Source: Mesostigma viride
Taxonomy: Eukaryota > Streptophyta > Mesostigmatophyceae > Mesostigmatales > Mesostigmataceae
Assembly (NCBI GenBank): GCA_009746045.1
Contig: RPFO01000213.1
Span: 4,559,661 to 4,623,660 of the forward strand
Length of the DNA: 64,000 nucleotides
Direction: 5' to 3'
Below the pieces are notes generated by a model that saw only the letters and a list, made by a program, of their open reading frames with translations, had not been told where the DNA came from and made no database searches. Positions 1-13,341 of the stretch are shown here, one piece after another (the stretch's first letter is position 1; the number at the start of each line of letters is the position of its first letter). Both the position numbers and the translations under genes were made by a program.

Positions 1-1931
1 ACCTGGTTGGCCCGTCTTAAGCCCCCCGGCAGGGCCCACATCGGTATTCACCTGGTCTGTGCGGGCAAGATGGCCGGCAAAGAGGAGGCGGCGGTGTCGG
101 ATGGTATGGGTGACAAGAGGGAGCTCGCAGTAGAGCTCGGCCCGGGTGCGGCGTTCTTGGTAGCGGACGCCGAGGATATGACGGAGCATTCGAGTGACGG
201 TACGTGCCGTCAAGCTGCTGGCTCAGCGCCTGGTCCAGGGTCCACGCCTCGCAGCCATAAAGGAGGATGCTGAGGACAAGGGCCTTGAACAGAATGCGCT
301 TGCGTCGCTCACTCAGGTAGCAACCGGGTCCAGAACCTGTCGAGGCGGCGGAGGGCCGCCCAGGCCTCGCCAATGCGGGTGTTGATGTCGTCGGCCGTGG
401 AGGGAAGCCAGCTGCCAAGGAGCTTGAAGCGAGTCGCCGGGGGGACGGGGCTGCCGTCCAGCAAGAGGAGGGTGGGTGGGGCTATCCCAGCAGGGAAGCC
501 GATGGCCATGACCTCCGTTTTCTTGCTGATCATAAGCCCCACCGCCCGCGCTTCCAGTGATAAGCTGTCTAGCCAGAGTTGGGCTGACTCCGGGGTTTCC
601 ACGAGTGTCGTGTTGATCAGCGTAGATCAGATCGCTCAGGCGGTAGGGTGGGTCAACCCCGCCGTAGCTGGCGTACTCCGTGACCTCGATCCTCGGCGGG
701 CGCCCTAGCTCCACCCGGGCGAAGCGGGCTTGTGTGCACGCCGCATAATATAGTCCACCATAATGATGAATAGATATGGGGAGAGCACACAGCCCTGCCA
801 CACCCCGGTGTGCAGGGCCGGGGAACGCCGGAGTGACGCAGTCGGCGGTACGGACCTGGGCTTGGGACCCTTCATAGAACTGGCGGATGATCTCAATTAA
901 CGATGTACGATGGGACACGGAACAGGTGAAGGACCACCCACAGGGCGTCCCATATAACCGTATCGAATGCCTTGGTGTAATCCATGCGAAGATCAATAGC
1001 AATGGCAAGAGGCCGGGGGCCAGGCGGCCCACTTCCTCGATCAGGCGGCGCGCGGTAATGGTGACCATAACACAATTGCGACCAACACGGAAGCCCATCT
1101 GGGACTCACCTAGGTGGGGATCGAGGCTGGCGCGCATGTGGTTCAGCAGGAGACGCTCAGCACGCAGCTTTGGAGGCATACGCCGCGGTAGTTGCCGGTA
1201 TGCGCGGCGGACCCCTTGCCCTTGTAAAGCATGACCCGGACAGCGGTCTTCCAATACGTCGGCGGGGGGAGGCCATCTCGTAGAATCCGGTTGCAAACAC
1301 CCCGGAGGAAAGGCTCAAGCTCAGGCATCTTAACCACCTCCGGTGAAATATTGTCCACTCCCATGGCAGCATCATTGCGGAGGGTGTAGATGGCAGCAGC
1401 CCATTCCTGGGGAGTCCACTCGTCGTGGGGGCCGTCCACCAGGGGGCCGGAGAGCGGTGGGACCAGGTAGTCCGTCTCGCTGGTGGGCGCCTGCGGGGGC
1501 TCAATGGGGCCGCCTCGGCTGGCCGCAGGGCGTGCAGCTGCAGCGGGGTCAATTAAGCGGGGGGGGCGGGCCAGGGGCCCCCGATAGTTTGGCCTGGGAG
1601 CTGAACCAAATCTCAAGGCGTTCACTGGGGGTGCCTGGGATGTCAGCCCGTTGCGTTTCCCGCCGTCCGGTGAGACGGTCGAGAGAGCGCCAGGCCGCCT
1701 TGTGCATGCTGGTTGGCGGCCGTGTGGCGATTGATTTCGGCGGCAAGTGCCGGTCTCCACCTCCTCCGCATGTGCGGCAGTACATGCTTGAGTAAGCCGT
1801 TCCTGGTACGGGTACAGGTCCTCCACAACGGTCCGAGCCCCGCCAAAATGCAGCCTCGTAAGGAGGACCCGAAAAGTGGCGCGAAATGAGATTTTTGGTG
1901 TATGCGTGCACGACGGTGACCGAATTTCCAC
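1..1931 (-). pseudogene. LINE reverse transcriptase, degenerate
   Basis: This is a decayed ORF2 reverse transcriptase of an APE-type LINE, read across several frames. Going downstream on the minus strand it shows the finger motif VMLYKGKGS…NYRGVCLQS (about 1250–1180), a QMGFRVGRN block (about 1100), GVWQGCVLSPYLFII (about 815–770), the catalytic region LIYAD (about 630) and a thumb-like block ending LYGCEAW. The second catalytic aspartate is lost by a frameshift just after YAD, and at least four other frame changes occur, so it cannot be active. The copy runs off the left edge of the window. It closely resembles the plus-strand copy near 45.8–47.1 kb. Assignment to an L1- or RTE-like clade is an inference. 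Confidence 0.85.
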
Positions 1932-2374
1932 CGACAGGCATGGCGGCCTGGCAGGCTATCGTGAGCGAATAAAAAGGCAGTATCGAGGCTGGAAATTTTA
2001 TTGTATGCTCCTAGGGTCATATATTACTTGCCGTTATTTTTTTTCGCCACAAATTCTGCGGAGTCCTTCAGCATTTTGGCGTCATTCACAGGTGGGTGCC
2101 TGTTTTGTCGCCGATTTTCTCTCGACCCCACCTACCTGCAGCAAAAAATTTTCCCGATGAAAGTGAATTTTCCCGATGAAAGTGAATTTTTTAGTTTTTA
2201 AGGCCTTGACCGAAGCACTTTTTTCATTACCGGCTCAGTTTGCTTTAACCGAGCTGGCGCGATTTTTTATCCAATTTCTAGGCTGGGCCAGGCGTCGCAG
2301 ACCGTAATTCGTTTTTAAGTGCTTTTGTGCCCGATATCGTGTCTTTTGCAGGCGTTCTTGGCATCAAAGACGCC

Positions 2375-4695
<2,321 letters not shown>

Positions 4696-4732
4696 TTTGC
4701 AGCTACATTACTTGGCATGCTGTGGGTGCACG

Positions 4733-4737
4733 TGTAA
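4733..4737 (+). promoter_or_regulatory. Possible TGTAA polyadenylation signal
   Basis: TGTAA lies 38 bases after the TAA stop of the preceding gene model. This pentamer is the usual poly(A) signal in volvocalean green algae, but a five-base match is weak evidence by itself. Confidence 0.25.
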
Positions 4738-5054
4738 AATGACCTTTCTAGCCATGCATGCGACAGCTGCCAATATTATGTTCAGCAAGCTCCTCCGTAG
4801 AATAGAGATTGCGTGAGCATCCACATGGCCACATGTGCATATTGTCAGCTGTGTCTATATCAATGAACTTTTATGTATGTCTCCTGGACGTTGTCTTATA
4901 TCACTCGTGAATGGTTTCCATGTTTTAGTGAGTCATCTTATTTGAGTTGACCAGATTGTCTCCTTGATATTCCACACTGGCAGTTTCGCATCCATGGGAA
5001 AGAATTTGTAATGGAAACTGGCAGGTATGGCATTGATAACTCTACCAAATAGAA
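4738..5054. other. AT-rich non-coding stretch
   Basis: No credible ORF or splice-supported exon was seen. The sequence is AT-rich and leads into the 175 bp tandem repeat. Confidence 0.6.
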
Positions 5055-5570
5055 CATGATGGGCCTGAATTTTTGTGGAATGTCTAAAATCATGATGGCT
5101 AAGATGCATGCAAGTTTCCAGCCTCAACAGAGCACATCTTGTACGGAAACTGCAATGAAATGTGATGAAAAATACGAAAAACGTGCATTTTTGGTAACAT
5201 TTGTGAGCAAACTGACATCAAATACCCTCTGATGGTTCTGAATTTTTGTGGAATGTCTAAAATAATGATGGCAAAGATGCATGCAAGTTTCCAGCCTGGA
5301 CTGAGCACATCTTGTATGGAAACTGCCATGGAATGTGATGAAAAATACGAAAAACGTGCATTTTTGGTAACATTTGTGAGCAAACTGACATCAAATACCC
5401 TACGATGGACCTGAATTTTTGTGGGATGTCTAGAATAATGATGTTTAAGATGCCTACAAGTTTCCAGCCTCAACCGAGCACAGCTTGTACGGAAACTGCA
5501 ATGAAATGTGATGGAAAATTCAAAAAACGCACATTTTTGCTAGCATTTGGTGGCATTTTGTTACCAAATG
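5055..5570. repeat. ~175 bp tandem repeat, three units
   Basis: Units begin near 5055, 5231 and 5405, each starting with a GATGG…CTGAATTTTTGTGG segment. They differ by scattered substitutions, and the third unit is truncated or diverged at its end. Small ORFs on both strands repeat with the unit and are not coding. The unit length is satellite-like, but only three copies are present. Confidence 0.9.
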
Positions 5571-5864
5571 CGGTTGAATGACCATCAGATCTTGTGCACA
5601 GTCATTAGTCATGAGTATCAACTTACTTGCAAACAGCCAGGTCGATCAAGAACTCTTTATTTGCATATTAGAATGTATTTGTTTATATTAAAATCTGGAA
5701 AACTGCTAAAAATAGACATGCCAAAAATAGGTCAGCTGAGGTCCGGTAAGTCCGAAAAGTTGCAATCCTTCTACTGGTGTCCTGAACATGCTACCTACCA
5801 AGATCTAGCATGTTTCGACAATATTTGCATCGTACAGGAGTTATAAGGCTGTTTTTTGGCACTT

Positions 5865-7290
5865 TCAGACCGTTGTGTCCCCGCGGCGGCGGGCCTGCGC
5901 TAGCGCCAGCCGGGCGGCAACCACCTGGGCGTCGCGCAGGTAGAGCGGGGCTGGTCGGGTGCGGGGTAACTTGCTCGGGGAGTTCAGCTTAGAGCCAAGT
6001 TCCACCGATCGCATGAACAGTTCGTAGGGTGGCGCGAGATCTACACCGCGATCTGCGTCCAGGTACATCAAAGGTTGCGCGTCCACGAAGGCAGACCTGA
6101 TTGCATCGCGGCGTATCTCATCCGCTGACCACTTCTCCCTGCGCCCACGGACGGGGGCGTAAGCAGGTCCAGTCAGGGCGGGGCCGGGGGCGGCGGCGCG
6201 CAGGGGCCTAAAGACGTAGGCGCAAGGTTGCGGTGACCATGCGGTGATCCGATGCGACACTGGGGGTGCATGGTCAGCGTACGGGCATCGATGACGGAAG
6301 AGCGCCAGCACTTGCGCACAAGTATGTAGTCCAAGCATACATACACATCGCCGCCGAGGGAGCATCGAGCCAGCCGCCCTGCGCACGGGGCCCACAAAGG
6401 TCACTAGTGCATCAGGCGGTTTAGCAAACAGCGTATTGGCAGCAGTCAAGTCCCCCTCCGGTGAGCAGTTGCTCAAGTAGGGGGGTGTTGGCATTGCTAT
6501 CGGTTAGGCGCGGCGCATACATGCAGCCCCTGCGGCCCACGGGCAGGGTCGCGTTGGCATCCACCAAGATGGCAACGATGTATTGACGTGGGATCTGTTT
6601 CTCTATGTCGAGCAGCTGGTTGAATTGAACGCTGCGCGGTCCTCGGCCGGGTGCCCAGCATGTGGGGCCGGCATATCCGACAATTACCGAGAGCATAATG
6701 GGGGTCCGTCCTTCAAGGGAGCGGAAAGTGCACTGAAGGATCCGATAAGAGCAAAGTTTGTGGTCCACGAGCTGGGCGGCAGCGGTGGGGGAGCACAGCA
6801 GGCCCACTCCTCCCTGACCCGGTGCATGCGCCGGGCCGCACAGCAGTTGCCATTGTAGTGCGAGGGTGACACGCTGAACGGGGCCCTCAAAGGAGCGTCG
6901 GTGCTCTTGGACCCCAAGCACATCAATGCCATATAGGCGGCAGTAGTGGACAAGCTCGTTGGCCCGGCCGCGGGGGGGCATCTCCCCCGGGCAGGGTGCG
7001 GACATTGTAGGTATAGCGATGCGCAGCGAGTGGTGCCGGCGTTGGCCCAGCAGGGGCCGCCGGGGACCCGCGGTGTCGGCAGGGGGTTGGGGGGAGGCTG
7101 GTGGGGACGTGTGTGCGGCGTGAGATAACATAGTGCTTTTCAACGCGCATAGGGCACCCTCCAGGCGGGCGGCGCGACTTGCTCGCCTGGTCTTGGGGTC
7201 AAAGAATGCAGCATACCGTTGGGAGTGCCGGGTTGCGAAAGCCAGCAGGCGCTCCTTGTTGCGAAGTTGGCGATGAGGGGTATAAAACAA
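5865..7290 (-). pseudogene. LINE apurinic-type endonuclease domain, degenerate
   Basis: Reading on the minus strand this is the N-terminal half of a LINE ORF2. A YNVRTLPG motif (about 7010) stands one frame away from GIDVLGVQEHRR (about 6930–6890). AILVDANATLP, the Asp/Asn catalytic segment, is near 6570, followed by LDYILVRKCW (about 6340–6310) and a decayed SDHR-like site (SHRITAW) near 6255. Known APE-type LINEs use this domain to nick target DNA. At least three frameshifts break it. No reverse transcriptase follows directly. The next minus-strand RT is at 1–1931, separated by a gene and repeats, so the two may be separate insertions. Confidence 0.8.
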
Positions 7291-7528
7291 TCCTACTCCA
7301 TTTTTATTGTGCCCTAGACCCTAGGGGCCTTGCCTATAGCATGCTTCCCGCGTTTGCAAACACGCGGCTTCCTCACTGGAGTGGGGGTCGTAGTCCTCTA
7401 TAACCTGAGTCTACCTGGTTGGTGCCAGCTAAGTGCCCTACTACAGCTGCAGGCGCCGCTGCTTGATGGTGCTGCATGATAAGTGGCATGCCTAAGTACA
7501 AGTCTCTCTCTCCCGTCTTTGGACTGCC

Positions 7529-7907
7529 ATGCAGGACAAGACGCGGTGGAAGAAGATTGTCAAGGCGCACACGCCAGCCCCTGTGGGCAAGCCGCCTCCC
7601 CCCAAACGGAGGAGCCGTTTTGATGAGTAGCGTAGATAGGCTTTAGACTAGATATAGCTTAGAGTTAGGTTAGTTCGATTACGCGGCTTCCCCCACACCA
7701 CCCATCCAACCTGGAATATGTGCTACATGATCTCCCAACGGAGACATGTTATAATTTAATTTAATTTAATTTTAAGTACAAGTCCTCCTTGCGAATGCAA
7801 TGCCGTAGTGACACAATTAATTAAATTAAGTAATATTGCGAACATACTATACGTACTCCGTGGCATGCCTTTTCGCATGACACACAAGTACTTACTTACT
7901 TACTTAC
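7529..7907 (+). mobile_element. LINE 3' end: ORF2 C-terminus, 3' UTR, hairpin and tail
   Basis: A short frame from 7529 to the TAG at 7630 encodes a basic LINE ORF2 C-terminus (begins MQDKTRWKKIVK, ends RRSRFDE). A 3' UTR follows, then a hairpin at 7725–7749 with outer stem ACATG/CATGT, a bulged A, inner stem TCTCC/GGAGA and loop CAAC. A tail of AATTT units follows directly. A second terminus (about 7855–7907) with a CATGC/GCATG stem and an ACTT-repeat tail suggests a nested or chimeric insertion. Confidence 0.7.
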
Positions 7908-7969
7908 GAACATAGCTCCGTGATCAGAATAGCTCCGTGGGGAGCATATGTAACACATAGTCCTGAGAA

Positions 7970-8230
7970 GGGCATATCAAGGAGACAACCAGCGCAGGCC
8001 AGAAATCGGGAAAATATGGCATATGGTTTTTTATACAGTCTGGGCTACAACCTGCAGGTGGAGGATGTAAACTGCCATGCACCTACTCTGGGTGTACAAG
8101 GTGCACCTGCACCACCATGATGTATCATACCTTAAAGAAGGCCTGCATGACACGGGGTGGAAGATGATTATGTCTAGGCAATAGCTAGAGCATGGCATCT
8201 AGTGACACTATAGCGAAGGGTTCGAGCACG
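7970..8230 (-). repeat. Diverged LINE 3' UTR relic plus dispersed-repeat end
   Basis: On the minus strand, 8115–8040 resembles the 3' UTR seen near 27.66–27.77 kb (GGTGGTGCAGGTGC and a GTAGCC…ATATGCC block). Positions 7975–8010 carry the terminus TATCAAGGAGACAACCAGC of a dispersed family also found near 29.26, 32.24 and 60.80 kb. Confidence 0.5.
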
Positions 8231-8333
8231 TGCCTGGCGTATTACATATAGTCCACCACTAAAGAATGGGGTGTGGTGACAGGACACAACCGTTGCCAGA
8301 CTGCTGTAGAAGGATTAAAGAAAGAAAGAAAGA

Positions 8334-8504
8334 ATGAGTGAGTGAGTGAGTGAGTGAGTGAGTGAGTGAGTGAGTGAGTGAGTGAGTGAGTGAGTGAGTG
8401 AGTGAGTGAGTGAGTGAGTGAGTGAGTGAGTGAGTGAGTGAGTGAGTGAGTGAGTGAGTGAGTGAGTGAGTGAGTGAGTGAGTGAGTGAGTGAGTGAGTG
8501 AGTG
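8334..8504. repeat. GAGT tetranucleotide array
   Basis: About 43 nearly perfect GAGT units are preceded by a short GAAA run. The open frames across it (Leu-Thr-His-Ser repeats) are artefacts. Confidence 0.98.
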
Positions 8505-10226
8505 ACTTGCTTTGGTCCACAAGTACACCTTGCGAACCCCTTCCAACAAGAAGGCTCGCGTTTAAACTTGGGACCCGCTAAACATAATGGGCATGAGAAA
8601 AAACCCGTCTTTTTCTTGTTATGTTTTAAAAATAACCATTTTCAGCGGCCACAATCAAAGATCATGCACGATCATAAGTCAAAAAGCATATGCCGTGCGT
8701 TCCATGGGCACATGCATAAACTCAATCAGTTCGTTTCAAACGTATATACAGGCCGCCTATGCCTTGAACAAGGCGCAAGGCGTCTAGGCAGAGGAGCTGT
8801 GGGCCGGAAGCGCTGGCAACTTCTCGAGCGTGCCCTATTTGCTGGAACGGATTCACGTGGTCGCTGACGGTGATGTGTCCAACCTCCTCCTGGAATTGGC
8901 AGTCCTGAATTGTTCTTTGTATTGAATTAGGAAGTCATGACGGTTGGCACGTATTCCTGTATGCAATTGCGCGGAGTGGCTGGTGCAATAGCATGCTGTG
9001 AGACTGTACGTTCTTTGTGGAAAACCTTACCATTCCACTCGTAAGCAGCTGAAAATTGTACTTCATCTAACTGGGACTTTTCTATTCTAACCTACGCTCT
9101 CTCAACGTTCTGATGACTTCCGAGGCAGCTCGGTCAGAAAATTGCTATCATTTCGTGGCTGCAATACACAACACCGTGTATTGAACCCTCGTCTTGGAAT
9201 CAACAAGGTCGCTCATGTAGAACCGTAGCAATTACTGCTGCTTTTAGCACATTTGAGCGCCCCATAAATCCCGCTGCAGCTCCCATGTCAACTCTTCCCC
9301 GTTTTGCCTTTGGACAAGTCGACGACACTCAACTGCTGTTGTCCAGTTTCCAGTGAGGCAGTGACCACTAGCCACAGACTCTTAACCACTGAAGTAACCG
9401 GCCAGCCATCACCACACGACGAAGTAGTCATCCCGTCAATAGCCAGCCCGTCCGAGCTATGAAGAATTGCCGAGCTCTGATTACTGCTAACAGGCCTAAG
9501 TAGGGCATAATAATTCCTAACCGATGCGCCATCTGCTTGCATCCTAAATGCAACGGGTGCTACTGCAGGGGCGGAACCTCTGCCGCGGCGCTGGGTACGA
9601 CGCGGCGTCTCTTACCGTCAGATTCAATCAGGCCGTCCGATGGAGACCAGATTAACCCAAGAAGCTAGGCAAGGCTTCTTGGCCTTCATATCGAACGGGC
9701 CATCGCCTTCACCTTCATACTTACCTGGCAGGGGGGTAACTGCGATCACGATGGCAGTTCCTCTACGGAAAGCCGCTTCCATTGCACTACGGTTGCGGCG
9801 CTCTGTAACACGTGCCCACGTGGTACGCTGTACTGCATTATTTGTGGGAGGGGCTGCTGCGCTTGCGCAGTAGCCCACCAACTAAAAAAAAAAATACAAT
9901 CACCCTTGAAAGGAAGACAGACAGCTCATTTCTCCCGCTAGCTGTCTTGCACATTTTAAGGGGTAGAAACTACCAAGAAGTGTTTCCCGTGACTCTCCCC
10001 ACATCCTTCCTCACATCCAAAAATTGAGAGCACATGGATGGCGTCATGTGGGGCGCGTGAATAGATTTATGAATGACCAAAACCTGTATTTTATGAAACT
10101 TTTCAAGGCAAGAAACGAGTATGAAGTGAGACAACTATGCCTGGACGCATGGCGATCCAACGCCATAGAAGGACTAGGGTAGTTGTCTGAGAGGAAAGAC
10201 GCGAAGGCCGCGGGAGCCGCGTGGCT
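8505..10226. other. Non-coding stretch, no gene seen
   Basis: Only short ORFs without recognisable domains occur here (for example a 77-codon frame at 9640–9873). No clear splice-supported exon or repeat was found. Confidence 0.5.
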
Positions 10227-10458
10227 ATTCTGATCAGGCACGCCGCAGAGGTGAAAACCTCTGCGTTCAGTGCCGGGCCGCGGAAAACGCGGAAAACGCG
10301 ATCTGCAAATGAATCCGACCGGAATCGAACTGGGGACCTCTCGCACCAATTTTGCTGACTATAGGACGGACGTCTCCGGTTACCATGGCATCGCCAACTT
10401 ACACCTACAGTCATCCGCAAAAGTTCTCCTGTCCGGGGAGTGATGCAAGCCTTTCGGA
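10227..10458 (-). repeat. SINE-like copy 1 (inverted relative to copy 2)
   Basis: This ~232 bp segment is an inverted, slightly diverged copy of 11150–11380. It carries the same Pol III B-box-like GTTCGATTCC on the minus strand. No clear target-site duplication was found around it. Confidence 0.6.
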
Positions 10459-11135
10459 TTTGGTACTAGATAAATCACTCGAGATCTGTGTGTAGGAGTA
10501 CTACACACGTGTCTACACGCGAGACTTGTTCAGTCTCGCACCGTGAGACGGGCTGAACACGGCTGAAACCTTCTTGAGAAGGGGGCGTAGCCGGTACTAT
10601 CGAAAGCGGTACTATCGAAAGCGTGGCTATCTCTATATGAAGACTTGCATGGAGGGACTAGACAGAGGGTACCAAGAAAGGTTGATAGGGGAAACAAACA
10701 CACACGCCACCAACAAAAACAACCAAAACTAAGAAGGAGAAGAGGGAATGCATACACACATACACGAAGGGGCTTAAAGAAAAAGTAAGGATTACTGATA
10801 AATTACAAAGGGAAAAAAAAGGAAAAGAAAGAAAGAAAAAAGAAAAGAAAATGTAAATAGTAATAATACGAAGAATAATAAATAAAGACAAAGTAAAGAG
10901 TAATAATAATAACAAAAGCAAAAATAGAATAAAGAAAGAGGTCATTGCTGGGATGTGGTGAGGCACAGGCGATGTTGGAGTACGGGTCAGGAGTTCGATG
11001 TTTCAGCGCCCATGGTGCCCGGCCGGGGGTCTCCTATCCAACAGGGTCTAAAGCCTCGTGCCCAGAGCTCACTTAATGAAAAAGTGTAAGGTGAAAAGGG
11101 GGTAGGCAGTGAAAAAATAGATAGGATGAACAAAC
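10459..11135. other. Spacer between SINE-like copies, purine-rich
   Basis: The plus strand is strongly A/G-rich around 10780–10940. No gene is recognisable. Confidence 0.5.
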
Positions 11136-11149
11136 ATAACAGTGAGAGT

Positions 11150-11380
11150 CCGAAAGGCTTGCATCACTCCCCGGACAGGAGAACTTTTGCGGATGACTGT
11201 AGGTGTAAGTTGGTGATGCCATGGTAACCGGAGACGTCCGTCCTATAGTCAGCAAAATTGGTGCGAGAGGTCCCCAGTTCGATTCCGGTCGGATTCATTT
11301 GCAGATCGCGTTTTTCCGCGTTTTCCGCGGCCCGGCACTGAACGTAAATGGTTTTCACCTTTGCGGAGTGCCTGATCAGA
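11150..11380 (+). mobile_element. SINE-like element with 14 bp target-site duplication
   Basis: A 231 bp insertion is bounded by perfect direct repeats ATAACAGTGAGAGT at 11136–11149 and 11381–11394. It contains GTTCGATTCC (11277–11286), matching the B-box consensus, and an upstream TGCCATGGTAACCGG segment that could be a degenerate A box. Together these suggest a tRNA-derived SINE mobilised by a LINE. The tRNA of origin could not be identified, and the A box is doubtful. Confidence 0.6.
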
Positions 11381-11522
11381 ATAACAGTGAGAGTAATAAA
11401 GAGGGGATAAGGCACAAAGAGAAGTGACTATTCAACTGGTTATTGCCCCTGAGGATAACCACTACACTACCGCCTCGTCTGCCATTACAGTAGAGGACAG
11501 CTCAGATGAGGATTAGATCCCC

Positions 11523-11632
11523 CTCTAGTGACTATCAAGCCTGGATTGATGTGGAGGTGGGGCATGGTGCAGGCGATATTTGTAACTTTCGTGTAATTAT
11601 TTTCTAATGAGATTAGCATAGTACTCCTTGGA
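11523..11632 (+). repeat. LINE 3' UTR fragment
   Basis: This segment matches 47694–47780, including the shared end AATGAGATTAGCATAGTACTCC, after which the two diverge. Here it runs directly into the ORF1-like sequence instead of the hairpin and tail. This could be a template-switch chimera or a nested break. Confidence 0.55.
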
Positions 11633-11639
11633 CGCTCCA

Positions 11640-12401
11640 TCGAGGAGCTTTGGCCCCCAAAGCCCCTCACCACCACCTTAACCGAATCCTCCATCCGCTC
11701 ACTCCTCAAGGAGGCCCTCGAGCAGCACGTGGCCCCCATCGCTGCAGATGTGGCGGCCATGGGCAGCACGTTGGCTGCCGAGCTCCCCCTCGACCTCTCC
11801 ACCATTTCCACCGCCACCTCCACCCTCCTCGCCTCCTCCACCGCCGCCATCCCCTCCTCCGACTCCATCACCGCCCAGCTCCGCGACATCGACCAGCGCC
11901 TCAAGGATAATGCAATCGCTATCGAGGTCTTGCAGAACGTACACAGCAGGCCTCACCGCCCAGGCAGTGAAGGACATTGCCGCCAAGCCAGCCTCGGCTG
12001 GCCTGGCCGGCGATGCTCCTCCCATCACGACCTGGGCGGACATACCACCTCCACCACCTCCGCCGTCACAGCCCAGCTCCAGCGGCAGACGCTTGACCTC
12101 CGCGAGGACGCCGAGCTTGCCAAGCGCAGCCTCAACGCCATACTCAAGAACTTGGACATGGAAGAAGGTGAGAATTCCGAGAAGCTTGCACGTGCCTTTG
12201 AGAGCAAAATCCTTGCACGCATGGGCCTTCTTGGTGAGATCAAGCTGACCGCCCACCGCCTCCCCCGCGCGCGGGGTAAGGCAGGGGCGCCTCCGCTTCT
12301 TCTCATCTTTGATAGCCCAGCGGACAAGATTTCGTTTCTCAGACGCCGCAAGCTGCTCGCGAATACTCCCTTCACCGTGGACGACGACTTGACCCTGGCA
12401 C
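11640..12401 (+). pseudogene. LINE ORF1-like protein, 5' part (split by LTR element)
   Basis: The frame is rich in Ala/Ser/Thr/Pro at first, then charged and coiled-coil-like (LREDAELAKRSLNAILKNLD). It ends in a block typical of LINE ORF1 RNA-binding proteins (LLLIFDSPADKISFLRRRKL followed by TPFTVDDDLT). One frameshift lies near 11940–12060. The LTR retrotransposon interrupts the frame at 12401, and the sequence resumes at 27131 after the 5 bp duplication GGCAC. ORF1 proteins bind LINE RNA. The assignment rests on motif resemblance only. Confidence 0.6.
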
Positions 12402-12968
12402 TGTTACGCCGCAAGCCTCGGCCTCCACCTCTACCTCTACCTCTTCTGATACTACCTAGACTAGTAAGGCCGCCTCTAGTTAAACCCCTAGCGAAAGACG
12501 AACGAGACGATCCAGATCTCAATGCATTGACATATGTGCTACTGTAATATGCCATAGGCCATTTAACCAAACCCGTTTACTCCAGGAAAAGAGGAAGGAA
12601 ACACAACTACACTGCCGTGACCCAAGCCTATATGTGTTAATTTAACACACGCCGAGTGACCACACACGGAGTGGAACGTGCATAAATGGTCACCAACGGT
12701 CCAACAGGCTCGGGCCGATCCAGCCCTCGCCTGCCGAGACACAGAAACACAAGCAGGTGCACAGATGCACGCCGGTCCACTACATTCTACAAAAGGATAA
12801 GGACCACTAATAAAGTACGCGGCGCGGCGCCCAAAGGCACCCAATATACCACAGTACTGTTACGGGGACAATCATGTCCCCACTAGAACTGCACGTAACC
12901 TAAGAACAGCCGAGGCCAAGGACCTAATTTACGTCCGTAACTACAACGAATTGTTACGCGACGTAACA
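12402..12968 (-). repeat. 3' LTR (567 bp)
   Basis: Direct repeat of the 5' LTR, lacking 4 bp near 12640 where the other LTR reads TTAATTCATTTAAC. It is flanked on the outside by GGCAC and on the inside by a polypurine tract. Confidence 0.97.
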
Positions 12969-12982
12969 CCTCCCCCCCCACA
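12969..12982 (-). promoter_or_regulatory. Polypurine tract
   Basis: On the minus strand TGTGGGGGGGGAGG ends exactly at the 3' LTR boundary. This is the position where plus-strand DNA synthesis is primed in LTR retrotransposons. Confidence 0.8.
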
Positions 12983-13341
12983 AAAGGTAGGGAGCCCCCT
13001 CCCTACGCAGAGAGAAGGAAACCAAAGGGGTAGGAAAAACCTAATGCACCCAGCACACACCAACACAATCGATAGACCATCCCAGATACAAAGCACCAAT
13101 AGTTCACACGGTCTCCACCACCACGCCGGGTGGTGTAGGGTTAGCCAGCACCAAGCCTGGTGGTAGGTTCCCCTAACTGCGTGGAACGGAGTCCTGGCCG
13201 GGGGGACGGCACTGGGCAGGACACACAGAGTAAACACATCAGCGCTAAGGACCAAGAACAGCCAACCAACTGGCCAGAATATGAGGGCGACTCTATATAC
13301 CGGAGGGACAACACCCTCAGGTCGGGCCTAAGGCCCTCTAT

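Noticed and set aside
11215..11300. A functional tRNA gene within the SINE-like element
   Set aside because: The B-box-like motif is good, but no full cloverleaf could be drawn.
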